Assembly: GCA_000697055.1 (NCBI GenBank)
Contig: JNDT01002304.1
Location: forward strand, 186,001-250,000
Direction: 5' to 3'
From: Saksenaea vasiformis B4078
Lineage: Eukaryota; Mucoromycota; Mucoromycetes; Mucorales; Saksenaeaceae
Length of the DNA: 64,000 nt
Both the position numbers and the translations under genes were made by a program. How positions within the stretch are numbered: position 1 is the stretch's first letter; every line of letters starts with the position of its first letter. A model generated the notes under the pieces. It saw only the letters and a program-made list of their open reading frames with translations. It did not search any database and was not told the origin of the DNA. This document shows positions 1 to 13,381 of this stretch, one piece after another.

Positions 1-1481
1 ATGCTAACTCTATTGGCCGAGTACTGCAGTACCGTAACGGATCGAGATGGGCGAGTGCCTCTGGAAGGTGTGTTAGACGATGCTCGTTCATGATGAAGAC
101 TGTGGTAGACATGTGGTTCTTGAGGAATGTGTGCCATATTTTGGCGTTGCTATGATATAATATGTGAGTATACAACGTCGCGTATATTGCGGCAATTACC
201 TCTCAATATCCTTGATATCACTAGATGGAAACGTGGTATTGCAACGCAACGATGCAAGCCCTTGCGAGAGACAAAATGGCACATTACTATGATTATGTCC
301 ATTCTCAGCCTGGCGTCGTCGCTTGCTCCTGTGCTTATTCAATTGTTCTATCGGATATGTGGGCATGATGAACTGCAGGAGCATCATCCAGTCGACAGCA
401 CGTGCTTGCTTAATGTCTATACAAAAAGTTACTAATCAAACCATAGCTAGATATGCGTGCCAATAAAGGATCCTTCGAAAATCCGGGGTATCGACGTCTT
501 CTGGGCATTTTCCATTGCCTTCCTGATGGGTTTTTGGTACTTGGTTCCAAGGACAGTGGGTTGGCAATTCCAAAGTCTCCTCGGACCGTGTTCCAGACGT
601 GGTGTGCTAGTTCATGCCCAAAACAATGCATCTCATCCTATCCAAAGGAGTAGGGACTATGGAACGTCTGGAACACGCAAGTGCAGCGAGACTGTAGTCC
701 GATGAGAATACTAATAAAACGCTCTAGTTATTTGTATATTACGTGTCCTGGTTATTGGTATGTTACTATTTCTCCGCTAGCGTCGCTTGATTAGAAGATG
801 ATATTCATTGTCAGTGTGATCTGTCTTTAGATTGTACTGCCGCATACGACACTACAGCTATATGTATCTGATTTGTGCACAATCCTGTTCCCATTGGAAT
901 CGACAACTGGTTAGCTCCAAATGATGTTTTAACTTTGCAAAGCATTACTTGTGCAAATCACTGCTTTTATATTATTGCCTCTCTATGACATATGTAGTAT
1001 ATTCTTCCATGCATAACATGCCAGACACCAATTCCGCTTTCCTTTTGCCAAGCATCACTTGAAACCCTCTGTAGTAACTACCTTCCACGGCTCGTGCCCT
1101 CCCACGCAGACATATCTACTCCCACTCATCAGGTCCATAGGTCCCATGCGCGGTGCTGGTCTCCATCATGAGATGGAAATGATCTTCGAAGATTAAGCAA
1201 AGTGTTTATCCCGCTACCGTTCCATTTGTTAACCATGAACCACTTGTTTCTATGCTGCTCAAATCCATTTCGTACTATTGGAAAGCCCCATTTTCATGAG
1301 AATCGTGTGAACAGTCTGGCAAAGGATCGAACCGCATATCCACTTCTTCCTTAGCGCAAATAGGATCAAAAGATGATTTAATAAAAGTACATTATTAAGA
1401 TGTAAGTGTTCTATATGCAAGCCATTATAGGGCTACCAAAGATGAAATAAAAAAGAATACAAACTATTAGTCCCATTGTCT
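1..1481. other. Gene-poor left end with decayed coding-like sequence
   Basis: No intact gene is visible. Between about 100 and 720 both the + frames show amino-acid-like stretches interrupted by stops and frame changes, which suggests an old coding relic, but I recognise no family. From about 1090 to 1370 the sequence resembles a segment near 22.4-22.7 kb (see the repeat entries). The last 100 bases, up to the stop of the minus-strand transporter, look like that gene's 3' flank. Confidence 0.45.
1090..1370. repeat. Diverged dispersed repeat, copy 1
   Basis: This segment shares ordered blocks with 22390-22690. The blocks are AACCATGAAC at 1231 (AACCGTGAAC at 22527), TATGCTGCTC at 1251 (22544) and CCTTAGCGCAAA at 1349 (22651). 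Spacing is nearly the same in both copies (20 and 98 bases against 17 and 107). The element is unidentified. Some blocks resemble intron borders, so it could be a gene relic rather than a transposon. The outer limits are estimates. Confidence 0.45.
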
Positions 1482-3152
1482 TTACAACCGATAAATAAAA
1501 TTAGGATCTTGGGCATCCGTTAGATCGTCCTCGACGTTGGTCGTCATGTCCGAAGGATTTTCTCGTCGTCGTCGGTTAACCACAGCCATCCGCCATCGTG
1601 CAACCAAGATAAGGACTGCACCTATCAACATGGCACAAACAAAGATCACCAGACTTCCAACGTAGTGAGGAGCAAATCTAGGTGCCATCACGTATGGCCC
1701 GATAAAGTTTCCAACGGTGTAAAACACCATCATCATTCCATTGTAGAAGATTTTCTTTGTATAGCCGGATACGTTATTGGATACGGAAGCCATCAACAGG
1801 ACGTAGCTGGAAACGGAAGCCAATCCGACGTACTGACCTAGCAGCTTGATCTTGGGTTCGGGAATGACCACCATCAACAGCGTTCCAATGGCACCAAGAG
1901 TCATCATTGCGCTTGCAACGTACAGAGTCTGATTGAGCTTGTTCGATACGTATACACTCAGCAGAATGAAAATAATATCAAGTGCACCGACAGGGATCAT
2001 CAAAAGGGTACTTTGAATTTTCTGTTTACCAATGAGTCGTGGCGCTAGAAATGAATATTGCACTTACAGTAAATCCGAACGAGTGAGTGATTGTGGTATT
2101 GTAGTTTGTCATGCCACCATTGCGAATGCAGAACAGAAAACCAGCGAAACAAAAGGCCCAGAGACGGGCTTCCTTTAAGGCTTCGATAATGTGATCTCTT
2201 TTGATGGTATGTGTTCTAACGACAGCGTTGTCTTGTGTGCGACTCTCCACGACGGCCCTTTGAGCGGCATTTAAGCGTAAATGTTTCGACTTTGGATCGT
2301 CGATCAAGAAAAAGAAGGCAATAATTCCAACAAAGCATGTGACGGCACCTAAGATGAACATAATCCTTTTAACGTATAAGTAAAGGGTCAAACTTCAGCT
2401 GATATTTATGTTACCATCTCCAGCGTGGTATACCAAGGTCATTCATGCGACCGATACCATAAGCAATAAAACCTCCGACAGCGACAGCAAATCCATTACA
2501 GAGCCAAACATAACCTAAGCGAGCAGCTTGTTCCTTGCGTCGATAAAATGTGGATACCAGCAGTGATACGGAGGGATAGATTCCAGCTTCAAAAAGACCC
2601 AGCAAAAATCGCAAGGCCGTGATTTGCGAGAAATTTTGTACGAAACCGGAGCATAACAAAACAGCCCCCCATACGAAAACAATAAAGCCGATGTATCGTC
2701 CGATGGGTACGCGTTGAAGAAAGTAATTGTTAGGAAGCTAAAATAAAATAAAAAATTGTTCTTAGCTACATTTCGTATTGATTTTGACTCGTTTTTTACC
2801 TGAAAGACAAGATACCCCAAGTAAAATATGGAACTGAGGATGTTGAATTGGTTTCCGTCAAGCGACAGGTCTTCCTTGAAATTAAACATTACGGCATAGT
2901 TGATTGTTGTTTTGTCAAGAAACTACTTCAAATAAGTCCTTGCGAAGGCGAGTAAAAGGAGAGCCATACCTGCATAAAGTTGATAGTGCAAACGATTGGT
3001 AAAATCATCATATCGATCTTCCTGACAAAAGAACGCTCTACTTCGGGGTCTACATTATCCTTTTCGTTGTCTGCATTTAAATAATGTGGTGACTTCAATT
3101 CGTCTTTGTATGTAGATTTCTCTAACTCTTTATCAGACGGCGCAGTTGTCAT
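1482..3152 (-). CDS. MFS transporter, allantoate permease (Dal5/ACS) type, array copy A
   Basis: Five exons on the minus strand, 2970-3152, 2800-2922, 2415-2737, 2365 down to 2068, and 2021 down to 1482, join in phase to a 488-residue protein. This is the usual length for the anion:cation symporter branch of the major facilitator superfamily, which takes up allantoate, other organic anions, vitamins or dipeptides across the plasma membrane. The N-terminus is polar and ends in an RKID-MMILPI block before the first helix, as is usual in Dal5 relatives. The segment GLFEAGIYPS...FYRRKEQAARLG is the family signature around helices 4-5. Position 3152 was chosen as the start because the upstream Met adds only a polar leader. 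The substrate cannot be read from sequence. The introns match those of the copies at 3961 and 8994, so the three arose by duplication. Confidence 0.88.
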
Positions 3153-3960
3153 GATTTTCGTTTTCTGGTGAAATTGTCTCAAAGTAAAGAAAAGGTCAAA
3201 AGAAATATAAATGTTTTTTTTCTACTTTCAAAATTATTTTTTCTTCTGACTTCTGATTTAGGCTTCTTGTTACATACGTAATCAGCATTAACTATTCCGT
3301 TGTGAAACTACAATATATGGCCCGTGTACGCCTTCTAAGATTTACACTGTGACCGCCTCGTCCGATCACAAAAACTAGCGGACATAGAAAAGTGAACGAT
3401 CCCCTTTCGTTTCTAAAAAAAAAAGAAGAGTCAAGATGCACGGCCCTGTATCATTGTTGTTACACCTTTATGTTGTTATTCTGGGACTAGTACTGGAAGC
3501 AAATAACTAGGTTTCTTAATAATGTTGAAGTCATTTGAAACCCGGAAAGGTACCTCATCGCTATACAGTTTATTTTTCCCTATACAGAAAGAAATGTCTG
3601 TTTTAAGGTTCATGATAGCTTAAGACTGCAATGGACTTAAGATAATTTTGTTAGTGCTATGTGAAACCCATTATGCATTGGCTACGGCTATAAAATGCGC
3701 GTGTTGCAGAGCACGAGGTGTGGAGTACAATTCACGTTAGTTTGCTATATCCTCTGTTGCATAGTCGTGGGACAATTTTGTTCCGCCCGTTGTACAGTGT
3801 GAAAGGCGTATGTCTTTAGTGTTGATGGCGCTACATTTCAAGTTTAGAAAACTGACATATGAATACATGTTTTATGATGCTTCAAAATAACAATATAACA
3901 AGGATGTTGTAATAAGATAATAAACAATGGGTAGGAAGAATCAACTGATATATGAAAGTA
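3153..3960. promoter_or_regulatory. Spacer between transporter copies A and B
   Basis: About 0.8 kb with no coding potential. It holds the 5' flank of copy A and the 3' flank of copy B, both on the minus strand. T/A runs are frequent; no operator or other site is clear. Confidence 0.5.
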
Positions 3961-5655
3961 TTACAAACGGTAAATAAAGTTTGGGTCTTGGATATCTGTC
4001 AGGTCATCTTCGACAACAGTCAAGGTGTTGGGAATCCGTACCAGCCGTCGTCTGTTGACTAACATCATTCGCCACCGTGCAATTAGCAAGCAAATAGATG
4101 CGAGTAGCATGGCACAAACATAGATGATCAAGCTTGCCACATAGTGAGGTGCAAAACGAGGTGCCATTACAAAAGGCCCGGCAAAGTTTCCGACTGTGTA
4201 GAACACCATCATCATTCCGTTATAGAAAATTTTCTTGGTGTAACCGGAAACATTGTTTGCGATGGAAGTCAACATCAGTACATAACTGGAGACGGACGCC
4301 AGCCCAATATATTGTCCAATCAGCTTGTATCTGGGTTCAGGGATAACCACCATTAACAGCGTACCAATAGATCCAATACACATCATGGCGCTTGCAACAT
4401 ACAGGGTTTGCTTGAACCTGGTGGCTGCATAAACACTTAGCAAGATGAAGGTTATGTCAATAGCTCCTATTGGAACCATTAGCAAAACACTTTGAAGTCT
4501 CTAAAGACTAAATTAAATAAATTCAGCAAAATAAAAATAAGGTCTTACCGTGTATCCGAACGACCGAGTAATCTGTGCGTTGTAAATTGTCATACCGCCG
4601 TTGCGGAGACAGAAAAGAAGACTTGTGAGGCAGAATGCCCACAGACGAGTCTCTTTCAACGCTTCAACGATGTGCCCTCGCTTGATGATGGTTGTCCTTA
4701 CTACCGCATTGTCACGCGTTCTATCCTCTACCATAATTTCTTGTTCAGCATTTAGTTGAAGATGCTTAGACCTTGGGTCGTCGATTAAGAAAAAGAATGC
4801 GAAAGCACCAATAAAGCAAGTGACACCACCCAGAATAAACATGATCCTAATAAAGTTTGTAAGCAAAATAACCTCTGTCTAACTGTCGTTGGATCCGCTT
4901 CATACCATCGCCATCGTGCCACACCGAGATCATCCATGAGTCCAATGCCGTATGCAATCAGGCCACCGATAGCTACTGCTGAACCATTACATAACCATAC
5001 GCAGCCTAAACGAAAGCCTTGCTCAGACCGGCGATAAAACGTAGCAACCAAGAGGGTCAAGGCAGGATAGATGCCGGCTTCAAAGAGTCCCAGCAAGAAT
5101 CGCAATGCAGCCATTTGGGAAAAGTTGTTTGCGAACCCAGAGCACAGAAGCACTGCACCCCATACAAAAACGATTATGCCGATATATCTACCTACTGGTA
5201 TGCGTTGCAGGAAATAGTTGTTTGGAAACTAAACGTACTTAATTACATTTAATTACTTCTTTTTTTTTTCCTTCTTCTTTCTGTACCTGAAAAACGAGAT
5301 AGCCCAAGTAAAATATTGACCCTAAGATATTAAACTGGTTGCCTTCTAGATGCAAATCTTGCTTGAAATCAAATATTGCAGCATAATTTATGGTTGTTTT
5401 GTCAAGAAACTTAGGGACCAGTAAGCGTCAGATCGGTTAAATGTAAGGATCTACCTGAACGAAATTGATAGCACAGATGATTGGTAAGATCATCACATCA
5501 ATTTTCCTCACAAACGCGCGTTCCTCAGGAGACTTAATCGGATCATCTTCGCTGTATTGCTGCAGATACTCAAAATCGCTCTCGTCTGTTTCAAGCACGG
5601 ACCGCTTCCGGAAGTTTGATAATGGGAGCGCAGGATTTCTTGAAAATTGAGACAT
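3961..5655 (-). CDS. MFS transporter, allantoate permease (Dal5/ACS) type, array copy B
   Basis: Minus-strand exons are 5455-5655, 5287-5409, 4906-5228, 4549-4846 and 3961-4500, giving a 494-residue, 12-helix carrier. The last four exons have exactly the same lengths as in copy A (123, 323, 298 and 540 nt) and the same phases; only the hydrophilic N-terminal exon differs. The family signature GLFEAGIYPALTLLVATFYR and the loop FFLIDDPRSKHL are present. The start at 5655 (MSQFSRN) was preferred over an upstream in-frame Met at 5685. It probably imports an organic anion or a nitrogen source by proton symport; the exact substrate is unknown. Confidence 0.88.
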
Positions 5656-7440
5656 CGCGTGGTAGCGGAGAGCAAAAGGGAACAAAAAACGAAAGTATAG
5701 ATTTGGTTATTCTTCCTGTGATTTAGATTAAGGATCATGCGTCAACGATAGTACTTCCCGCAGTTTGCATAAGCGCTGTTTTTCTGAAAAAAAAATATTA
5801 AGTGTAATGGCAGCGACAGTAGCACATAGTCCGTGTACCAATGTACGAATCTTTCAAAGTTGATAGAGTTTTGGGAGTTGTACCGGACGACAAAAAAAAA
5901 ATCTCTACAAGCCTCTTAAGCATGCCCACCATGGCAAGACAATGTTTATGCACTTGCTGGCCATAGAAGTCCCTTGATGTCATGTACATGTACTTGACAA
6001 AGTGGCGCTTACAGAACTATAAATAGGTATAACGGGCGAAGTAAAGACATGTGCTATTTTATGTCCTCATCTTTCTGAGAAAGTTGTATAGAAAATTGGC
6101 ATATGCTAGTTTAGACTATTGTCTAAACTACTTTGCTAGCTGATATTGTTTCTGTGACAATAAAAACAACAGAGACATTTGTGCAAGGGGTCCTGGTACA
6201 GCATGAGAAAACGTGGAAAGCTTATATAGCGAAGCCGTTTTGTACACAGGGAGCGTGGAAAAGAGTACAACGATCCAACGATCTTAGGATACAGTACTCA
6301 AGCCTCGCCTTGGCCAGACTAAGTTACGGGGAAAAGCCCCGAGTTTGTTGTACAAACAGACCTCTGTACCACTTATAAGTAGGACAAAAGTGGTCAACAG
6401 GAAATCACCGTTTTAGGGCAGCTAAGGGGCAAGGGTAACTAGCCGCAAAACCAGCGCAAAGTAACTTCAGTCGATACGTCTGATCTCGCCATACGTGGGG
6501 GGACCGTCTACACTAACAAGAAATAACAAAGAGATACTGTAAATTGTGGCGTCATTAAACTCTGTTCTAGCTGATTTTAAGATGGATGGATGTGTGAATA
6601 AATCTTCAATTTACATTAACGATATCAAAATCGCCTTATTTTTCTTTCGTCCTTTCGTACACCATTAGAAGTTGAGGTTAACATGCCAAATATGTATTAT
6701 TCAAAAAGTAATCGTACTTAATACATTTTCAGATGCCATTTTTACGCTGCAGTGATACGGATAATTAAAGACTCTTAGAGGGTGCTATAAAGCAAAGAAT
6801 GATAGGCAGAAACCGATGGATAGGTCATGTTCTTCTCTGTAAATCTACGCTACAACGATTCTTCTAGGAACTGTTTATCAGAGCTGTATCTGTTTTGTCC
6901 TACAGTAAGGATAGTTGGATTGGTGTTCCAGATTGTTCTCTGCTGTGTGTATCGCGACTGACGAGCAATAAATCAGCATTATACCATGTATGATAACCCA
7001 CATAGCCACTGATTTACAGTTTCGCTGGGAATACTTTTTATTTAAACTTTCTGTGAAAATAGGGCCGAATTGCAGGAATGATGCCACAAAAAAAAACAAC
7101 GTTTAATATGTATTAAAATAATTCTTATTTAGAGACTTCGTGAATTATGAAGCAACTTCAGGTACACGAAGATCAGAAAGTACAGAGGGAGAACAAATAC
7201 AAATACACTCTCCGCCAAACTTAATTGAGGAACCACGGCGGCAGATTAGCCGCGTTCTCAGCCAATAGATAGAGCGAGCATTTAGAACATTATAGATGAT
7301 CTGAGAAGAATAGACGGAAAAACGAGCTAGCTCAGAAAGAAGGAAGCTACAGTACTTTAACTTGAAATTGAGACGAATTTGCATTTTTTAGACGATTACT
7401 GTATACCCATTTAGTATACCCTGGCAGTCTTCAGTCACAG
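5656..7440. other. Intergenic stretch, nothing recognised
   Basis: About 1.8 kb upstream of copy B. The short open frames have no family features and overlap on both strands, as chance frames do. There are A/T runs, and no tRNA, no repeat array and no long inverted repeat was noticed. Confidence 0.5.
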
Positions 7441-7463
7441 TTTCGACCATTATCCGGTCGACC

Positions 7464-8111
7464 ATGGTTGCACTCGCTCCATTGCAACCTCTGGGGCAAA
7501 GAATGTTTCATAATTTCCAAAGGCACCGTTGCCACTACCCCTGTTGATCAGCCTTTAGATGCTTTGCTTGCCTTAGCCCTTTTTTTCATTGAACAGCAGC
7601 GTTTGTTATACGATCACAGTCAACCTGAAGATGGAGCGATCAAGATTCTATATGATATAGCAATTAACGAGGTCGAGAAAGGCCAGCAATTTCAATCAAA
7701 CTTTAGCCAAGCGTGGATACCATCTGCTCGACAAATCTGAAAATCTATCAGAAGGTCAAGTGTTCTATCGAAGATCTACTGGATTGTGCGAAGACCACCA
7801 AAATCCTTGACCGTGGTATCGAGTGCAACACCAGGGTAAAGCGTCGCTTCTCTCAAATAGAAGACGAATCCAGCCAGGAGTCTTTGGACAAGCCGGATTA
7901 TAGACCCATCTCGAGCACCTGGGAACCATCGGCAACGTTAGAAAACGAAGCGACCTTTATCAAGAAATTCCGTCAAGAACAGGTTAGAGGAAGGAACTGG
8001 AAAAAATTCCTCGCCAAAGGACGAGAGGTTGGACCGTTTAAGCGATACTCTACATCAGAAAGTCTTCGCGTCAACTTTAGATATCTCGTCAATAAAAAGC
8101 AAGCAATATAG
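7464..8111 (+). pseudogene. Unrecognised gene or gene remnant, reading frame broken
   Basis: Three frames carry protein-like sequence in succession. An ATG at 7464 opens a 27-codon frame. A second frame (7468-7740) reads as amphipathic helices (DALLALALFFIEQQRLLY). A third (7713-8111) gives a basic, Ser/Lys-rich C-terminus ending RYLVNKKQAI. A splice from the GAG ending near 7671 to the AG before 7707 would join frames two and three, but it would remove only about 35 nt, shorter than the other introns here, so frameshift decay is as likely. No family recognised. It lies between two transporter copies and does not belong to their array. Confidence 0.3.
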
Positions 8112-8993
8112 TCAACATGCGTTTTTTTTTTGATATCCTTTCTCTGTACATTTTCATGGCGGACATTCAAATGTCCGTAATCAGAAAAGGAGATTTCAAT
8201 CAGCTGTTCGAGAAGATCTAAAGTATCACCTTGTGTTTTTCCCGTGTAAGGAAGGAAATGGAGCCTACTTTGAAGTGAGTACAATTAACCATTCTAGGTT
8301 TCTATGTAGATCGGTGCTTCACTGGTGTTTGAATGCCTGATCCCTGATCTGTCGTACCATGTCATACATCAAGGGTCCGCGTAACGTTTGTATTTATTTG
8401 GTTTTGTTTTACTTATATGTACGATAGTCAATCACAGTGCGTAACCCTTCTCGGTGCTTTGTCCGATTAAGCTTTGTCTACAATTTGCCTTGGTCAGGCG
8501 AACTGGATCCTACAGGTAAAATGAACTGTTCTAGATGTGAAACGTGGACAAGTCAGATAGCTGTTAATCACCTTAAACTACGTTTTCTATCTCTAATGTC
8601 TGATGCACTGTGCTCAAATGGCAGCATGACTTCTAAACTTCCCGGGCGCGAGAACGACAGGTAATGCTATGCTGTTCGGACCTTTTAACAGCGAAATGAA
8701 AGAAGACCAGGGGATTGAAACTAACAGGGTCGACCTGGTAAATCTTAACCGGCATAAGAGTATGTCTACGACTCTCTGTAACTCTGGCTAGTTAGCTTGC
8801 TTTCGCAATCTTTGCATCTCAGCGCTTTTGTATGGGTCGCAGATTTTCATACCTCAAACTTCGATTTACCAATCATTAAACACACTAGAAGGTGCACACG
8901 GCTGCAACACAAAATATGACATCCTGTTTAGATAATCCTGTAGTCTAAACAGATGAATACAAATGCTATTATTTAATTCAAGTGCAGTTGATA
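8112..8993. other. Intergenic stretch, nothing recognised
   Basis: About 0.9 kb downstream of the possible gene remnant and of transporter copy C, whose stop is at 8994. No coding region, RNA gene or repeat could be supported. Confidence 0.5.
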
Positions 8994-10641
8994 CTACAGC
9001 CGATAAATAAAGTTTGTATCTTGTAGGTCTGTTAAGTCATCGTCCACGTTGGTGACTGTCTTGGAAGGTGTCGATAAACGTTCTCGATTTATCACAGCCA
9101 TTTTCCATCGTGCAAGCAATAAAAGGCCGGCACTAATCATGCCAGTGCATACGTATATCACCATGCTGCCTACGTAATGAGGACTGAATTGAGGTGCCAT
9201 GACGAAAGGACCAGCAAAATTGCCGATGGTGTAAGATATCATGATTACACCGTTATAGAAAATCTTCTTTGTGTAACCCGACACGTTGTTCGAGATCGAG
9301 GAAAGTGTAAGTACATAGCTTGAGACACCTGCCCATCCAAGGTATTGCCCAATTAACTTGCACTTTTCATTGGGGATCACGACTATCAGCAGTGTACCAA
9401 GATTTCCAATGCATGTCATTGCGGATGCAACATACAGAGTCTGCTTGAACCTGTTTGCAAGATACACGCTAATAAGGATGAAAAGGACGTCAAATGCGCC
9501 ATTAGGTATGCTCAGTAAGATGCTTTGGAGTGGCTGCATTGTCATCAGTTAGAATCTACTCTACGAGATGACCAAGCTTACTGAAAATCCAAATGATTTT
9601 GTAATTTGTGAACTGTAAAAGCTCATTCCCCCTGCGAGAGAACCAAGAGCGGTGGCAAAGAAGAACGCCCATAGACGTACTTCTTTGATGGCTTCGAACA
9701 TATGCTCCTTTTTGATGATAGTTGTTCGCACAACAGCATTATCGCGTTTTCTATTTTCGATCATTGTTTCTTGCTCAGCGTTCAGGCACAAAAGTTTGGA
9801 TTTTGGATTGTCAATCAAGAAAAAGAATGCTACGGCGCCAACGATGCATGTGACGCCACCAAAGATAAACATAAGCCTATCGAAGAGCGTGTTAATAGAT
9901 CGGTAATAAAGTAGTATCCATTCTACCATCGCCAAGGTTCCAATCCATGATGCTCCATGGTGCCGATACCGTAACTGGATAGTGCACCGACAACCATGGC
10001 AATTCCATTACAAAGATAAACACATCCAAGGCGAGCGGCTTGTTCATTACGACGATAGAATGTGGACACTAGAAGGATCAATGAAGGATAGATACCAGCT
10101 TCGAAAAGTCCAAGCAAAAACCTTAGCGCTGTTATCTGTGCGAAGTTTTGGGCGAATCCAGAACAGAATAGCACGGCACCCCATAAAAAGACAATAATGC
10201 CGATATATTTTGCTACAGGGATACGTTGCAGCAGATAATTGTTGGGAAACTAAAAATATCATATTTTAGTATTAATTTTTATCGCCGTAGTTGTACCTGA
10301 TAAACAAAGTAACCCAAGTAGAATATCGAGCTCAAGACATTGAAGTCATTGTTGTGAAGTTGCAAGTCCTGTTGAAATCCAAGCATGGCGGCGTAATTGA
10401 CTGTGGTTTTATCGATAAACTATCGATAATAAGTCTTTGGGATTTATGATCCAATGTTATAGTATACCTGCATGAAATTAATGGAGCATATAATAGGTAG
10501 TATTAAAAGATCGATTTTTCGCAGAAGAGCCCGCTCTTCCGGTGAAATTACTTCGTTCTCCTCTTCATATGCGCTTGATTCGTTATGGAACCCTTTTTCA
10601 ATTTTGTAGTTTGGCTGACTGCTGAGTTTCTCAAAAAACAT
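8994..10641 (-). CDS. MFS transporter, allantoate permease (Dal5/ACS) type, array copy C
   Basis: Minus-strand exons are 10468-10641, 10297-10419, 9927-10249, 9582-9876 and 8994-9533, giving a 484-residue protein. The intron positions and phases equal those of copies A and B; exon 4 is one codon shorter and the N-terminal exon is the shortest of the three. The signature GLFEAGIYPSLILLVSTFYR and the loop FFLIDNPKSKLL are kept. The helix 7-8 region reads GSLAGGMSFYSSQITKSFGF, where A and B have CIRNGGM/CLRNGGM, so substrate choice may differ. An upstream in-frame Met at 10731 exists, but the MFFEKL start fits the family better. The plasma-membrane uptake role is inferred from the family. Confidence 0.87.
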
Positions 10642-13381
10642 GGATGTAGCTGCAGTGAAACTTAGAAGGATTATCTCTGCAGTCAGAAAACGGAGACATG
10701 GGTGAAATATATAGAAAAATGTTATTACCACTTTTGGTCCTTTTTTTTTCCTTCTTATTTCTTATTTGGATCGGTCCAGCAGGCGATGTAACACCGACAT
10801 TGAGAAGCACAGGTATTAATCCTAATCTTATTGTCGTATTGCGCCGCCTGAATCTCTCATATTGAAATAGAACAGGGTCTCAAGCGGAACGCTGTCTGTG
10901 TTTTTAATAAGGGAGCTGTTAAGTGATACTACACGTAAACGGCCCAGTTTAGCTTTAAAAAAAAGGCAGCCTATTGGAAGGCAACGACAATGTCTAATGG
11001 CGACATTTGAGAATTACGAGCTCAAGAAAAGCAGATTTATCTAATATACGTACTAAGGCTTGGTAACGATGTGCGAGGCATTCAGTAAGTGTTTTACACT
11101 CATGCAGCAGATGAAAACGAGTAGTAAAGGCGTATTAGTGCAAGCCTTCTCGATATGGTGTATTCGTATCCTCAAACATTACTTAAAGAGGCAATGGATT
11201 TACAGCTAGATGGATCGAAAATGATGCGTTTTATAGTATCTAGAAGATATGATTGCCCTTGAAAAACGTGATGCTGTTGGAATCTGGCTGGAATTATAGA
11301 CACATAACAGTGACTGGAGATCGGTCCGCAATATCGATCGAGTGGCATGAAACCCTCAAAAACGACGCAAAAATACAATACTATATTAAAGATAAAGCAA
11401 TGCAGATACGTACGGGTGGAGTTTTCTGCATTCTTCTTTTTGATAGAAGTTGATCGCACAACTTCAGTGACCAGGTTCGCCACCAAGTAACATCTACGTC
11501 GTGAACAATAGCTTATGTATACAAGATCAGAATTTCAGAACAAACTCACGTTTCCACTCTGTGATGCAAGCTATATCCCACGAGTAAAATATCCATACAG
11601 AATACAGACAAGAAAGTCGTCACTGCATTTTTAAATTAATGTTGTGCAGTATTGTTTATTGAATAATTGATGATGCTCATCGTGAACCTCTTGCATCGTG
11701 GCTATGTTCGCACGTTCGATTTGATGAGAAATGGCGGATATAATAAGCAGCCGTCGAACGCGGCAATGATCCTGTTTTCACCGCGGTCACCTAACTTGGT
11801 GAGTGGCAAATGATCCAAGAGAAGTTTACCTTGACAGCAGTATGTTACACATCCTGCGATGGTTCTGTGGTTTATTAATCGAATCTTACGCCGTGCATAT
11901 GTCCAACTGGTCAAGAACGAGCATTTCCTTTGCTTAGATCACAAATAAAATGCACGCGTGCTCCGCAAGCCTTTTCACAGTAAAAGGACGCGAGAGTATC
12001 GATCGTCCAGTATTTAATTGTATCACGATACCAGAAGCAATGTAGGTAGCACCGCAAGTTGCCCTCTTCTCGATCCCTTATTTTCGTGTAAAGGTATAAG
12101 GTGTTAGACTAAACATTAATGTTTTGGACTGCATTTGCTTTGTGCCCGCAGACATCTAACTCCTGCGATGCATAACTTGAAAAAGAAAATAAGTAGGAAG
12201 TGATTCAGCAGGCGAGAGGTTTGATCGATGAGTTATTGCAAGTACCATGATCACGAAAGTGCAAACGATTCCAAAAAAGGGAAGTACCTATCACGACCTT
12301 CAAGGCGCGGCGTTGATCCGAGGGTAGGTTCTTCTTTTTTAAAAACATGAATTCACAATCTTAACGTAAACATAACTTCTCAACCGTTACAACCTTAAAT
12401 CTCTCCAATAAACTTCCATTTAGCGAATGACACAGATCCCCGGATTTCGAGAGCTCCGGGAACAGAATATAGGCAATATACATACGAGCAAACTATTTTG
12501 CGTAGTACTGCATCCTTCCTTTCTCTGGTCGGATGGTACACCGTTACGAAGGAATTTCATTAAATGCACGCGCTCGTCCCGCCGGGGTCTCGGTATCCCC
12601 GGCAAGTATTTCTTCGTGATTGCAGTCACCCATTTAACAATCTGCAACGTACAGTCAAAAATAAATTTCAGCGGACGTAATTGAACGCATCAACGTTCAT
12701 CATCTCAAAAAGTACCTTTGTAACAGTAAAAAATCGCGTCATGTACGGTGTCCAGCTGTCCTTCTCTATCAATAAACCATCAATTTTATCATGCTGACAG
12801 AAAATGGAACTTAGCTTAATCTCCGCAGAGCTGCTGACTATAACTTTCCTGTCGCAACATGCGGACATCTGAGTTGTTTCCCATGCGTGTGACCAGAACG
12901 TGCAACCATGGCCACTCTCAAAGCTTCATGGTACTAGAAGTTACAATGACCAATGGGATACATTTGTGCTGGCTGAAAATGTATCTGATTTACCTGCCAT
13001 GTCGACTGTACTCACATCGTAGGGAAATCACTTGTTCAACAATTACCAACCGACAATCATTGGACCGTTGCAAGAAATTGATATCTTGAGACACACCGTC
13101 AACCAATCTTCTTAAAGCGAAATCTGTTTCTTCATTTATGCATGAATATATTGAATGAACAAAGATAAATACGGTAGTTCTTTTGCCCACTTGAACAATA
13201 GCCTCGTTGATAGCTTAGTCCAGAAATGCGTGATCTACATACTGGCTTGACTCGGTGCGCACAAATACAATCGATACGGTGTTCTCTGAGCCTACACCAG
13301 AAAGGCATTCACCAAACATAGGATTTCAGAGACCAGTTATAGCAGACCACATGTGGTAATGTTGATTCAATAGAAAGATAT
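10642..13381. other. Long intergenic stretch, nothing recognised
   Basis: About 2.7 kb. All open frames are short and lack recognisable domains, and both strands show similar frames. The stretch ends at the 452-bp direct repeat. No tRNA or terminal repeat could be supported. Confidence 0.45.

Noticed and set aside
1324..1340. GGATCGAACC on the + strand, like the reverse of a tRNA B box
   Set aside because: It is one base short of the consensus, and no cloverleaf or A box could be built around it.
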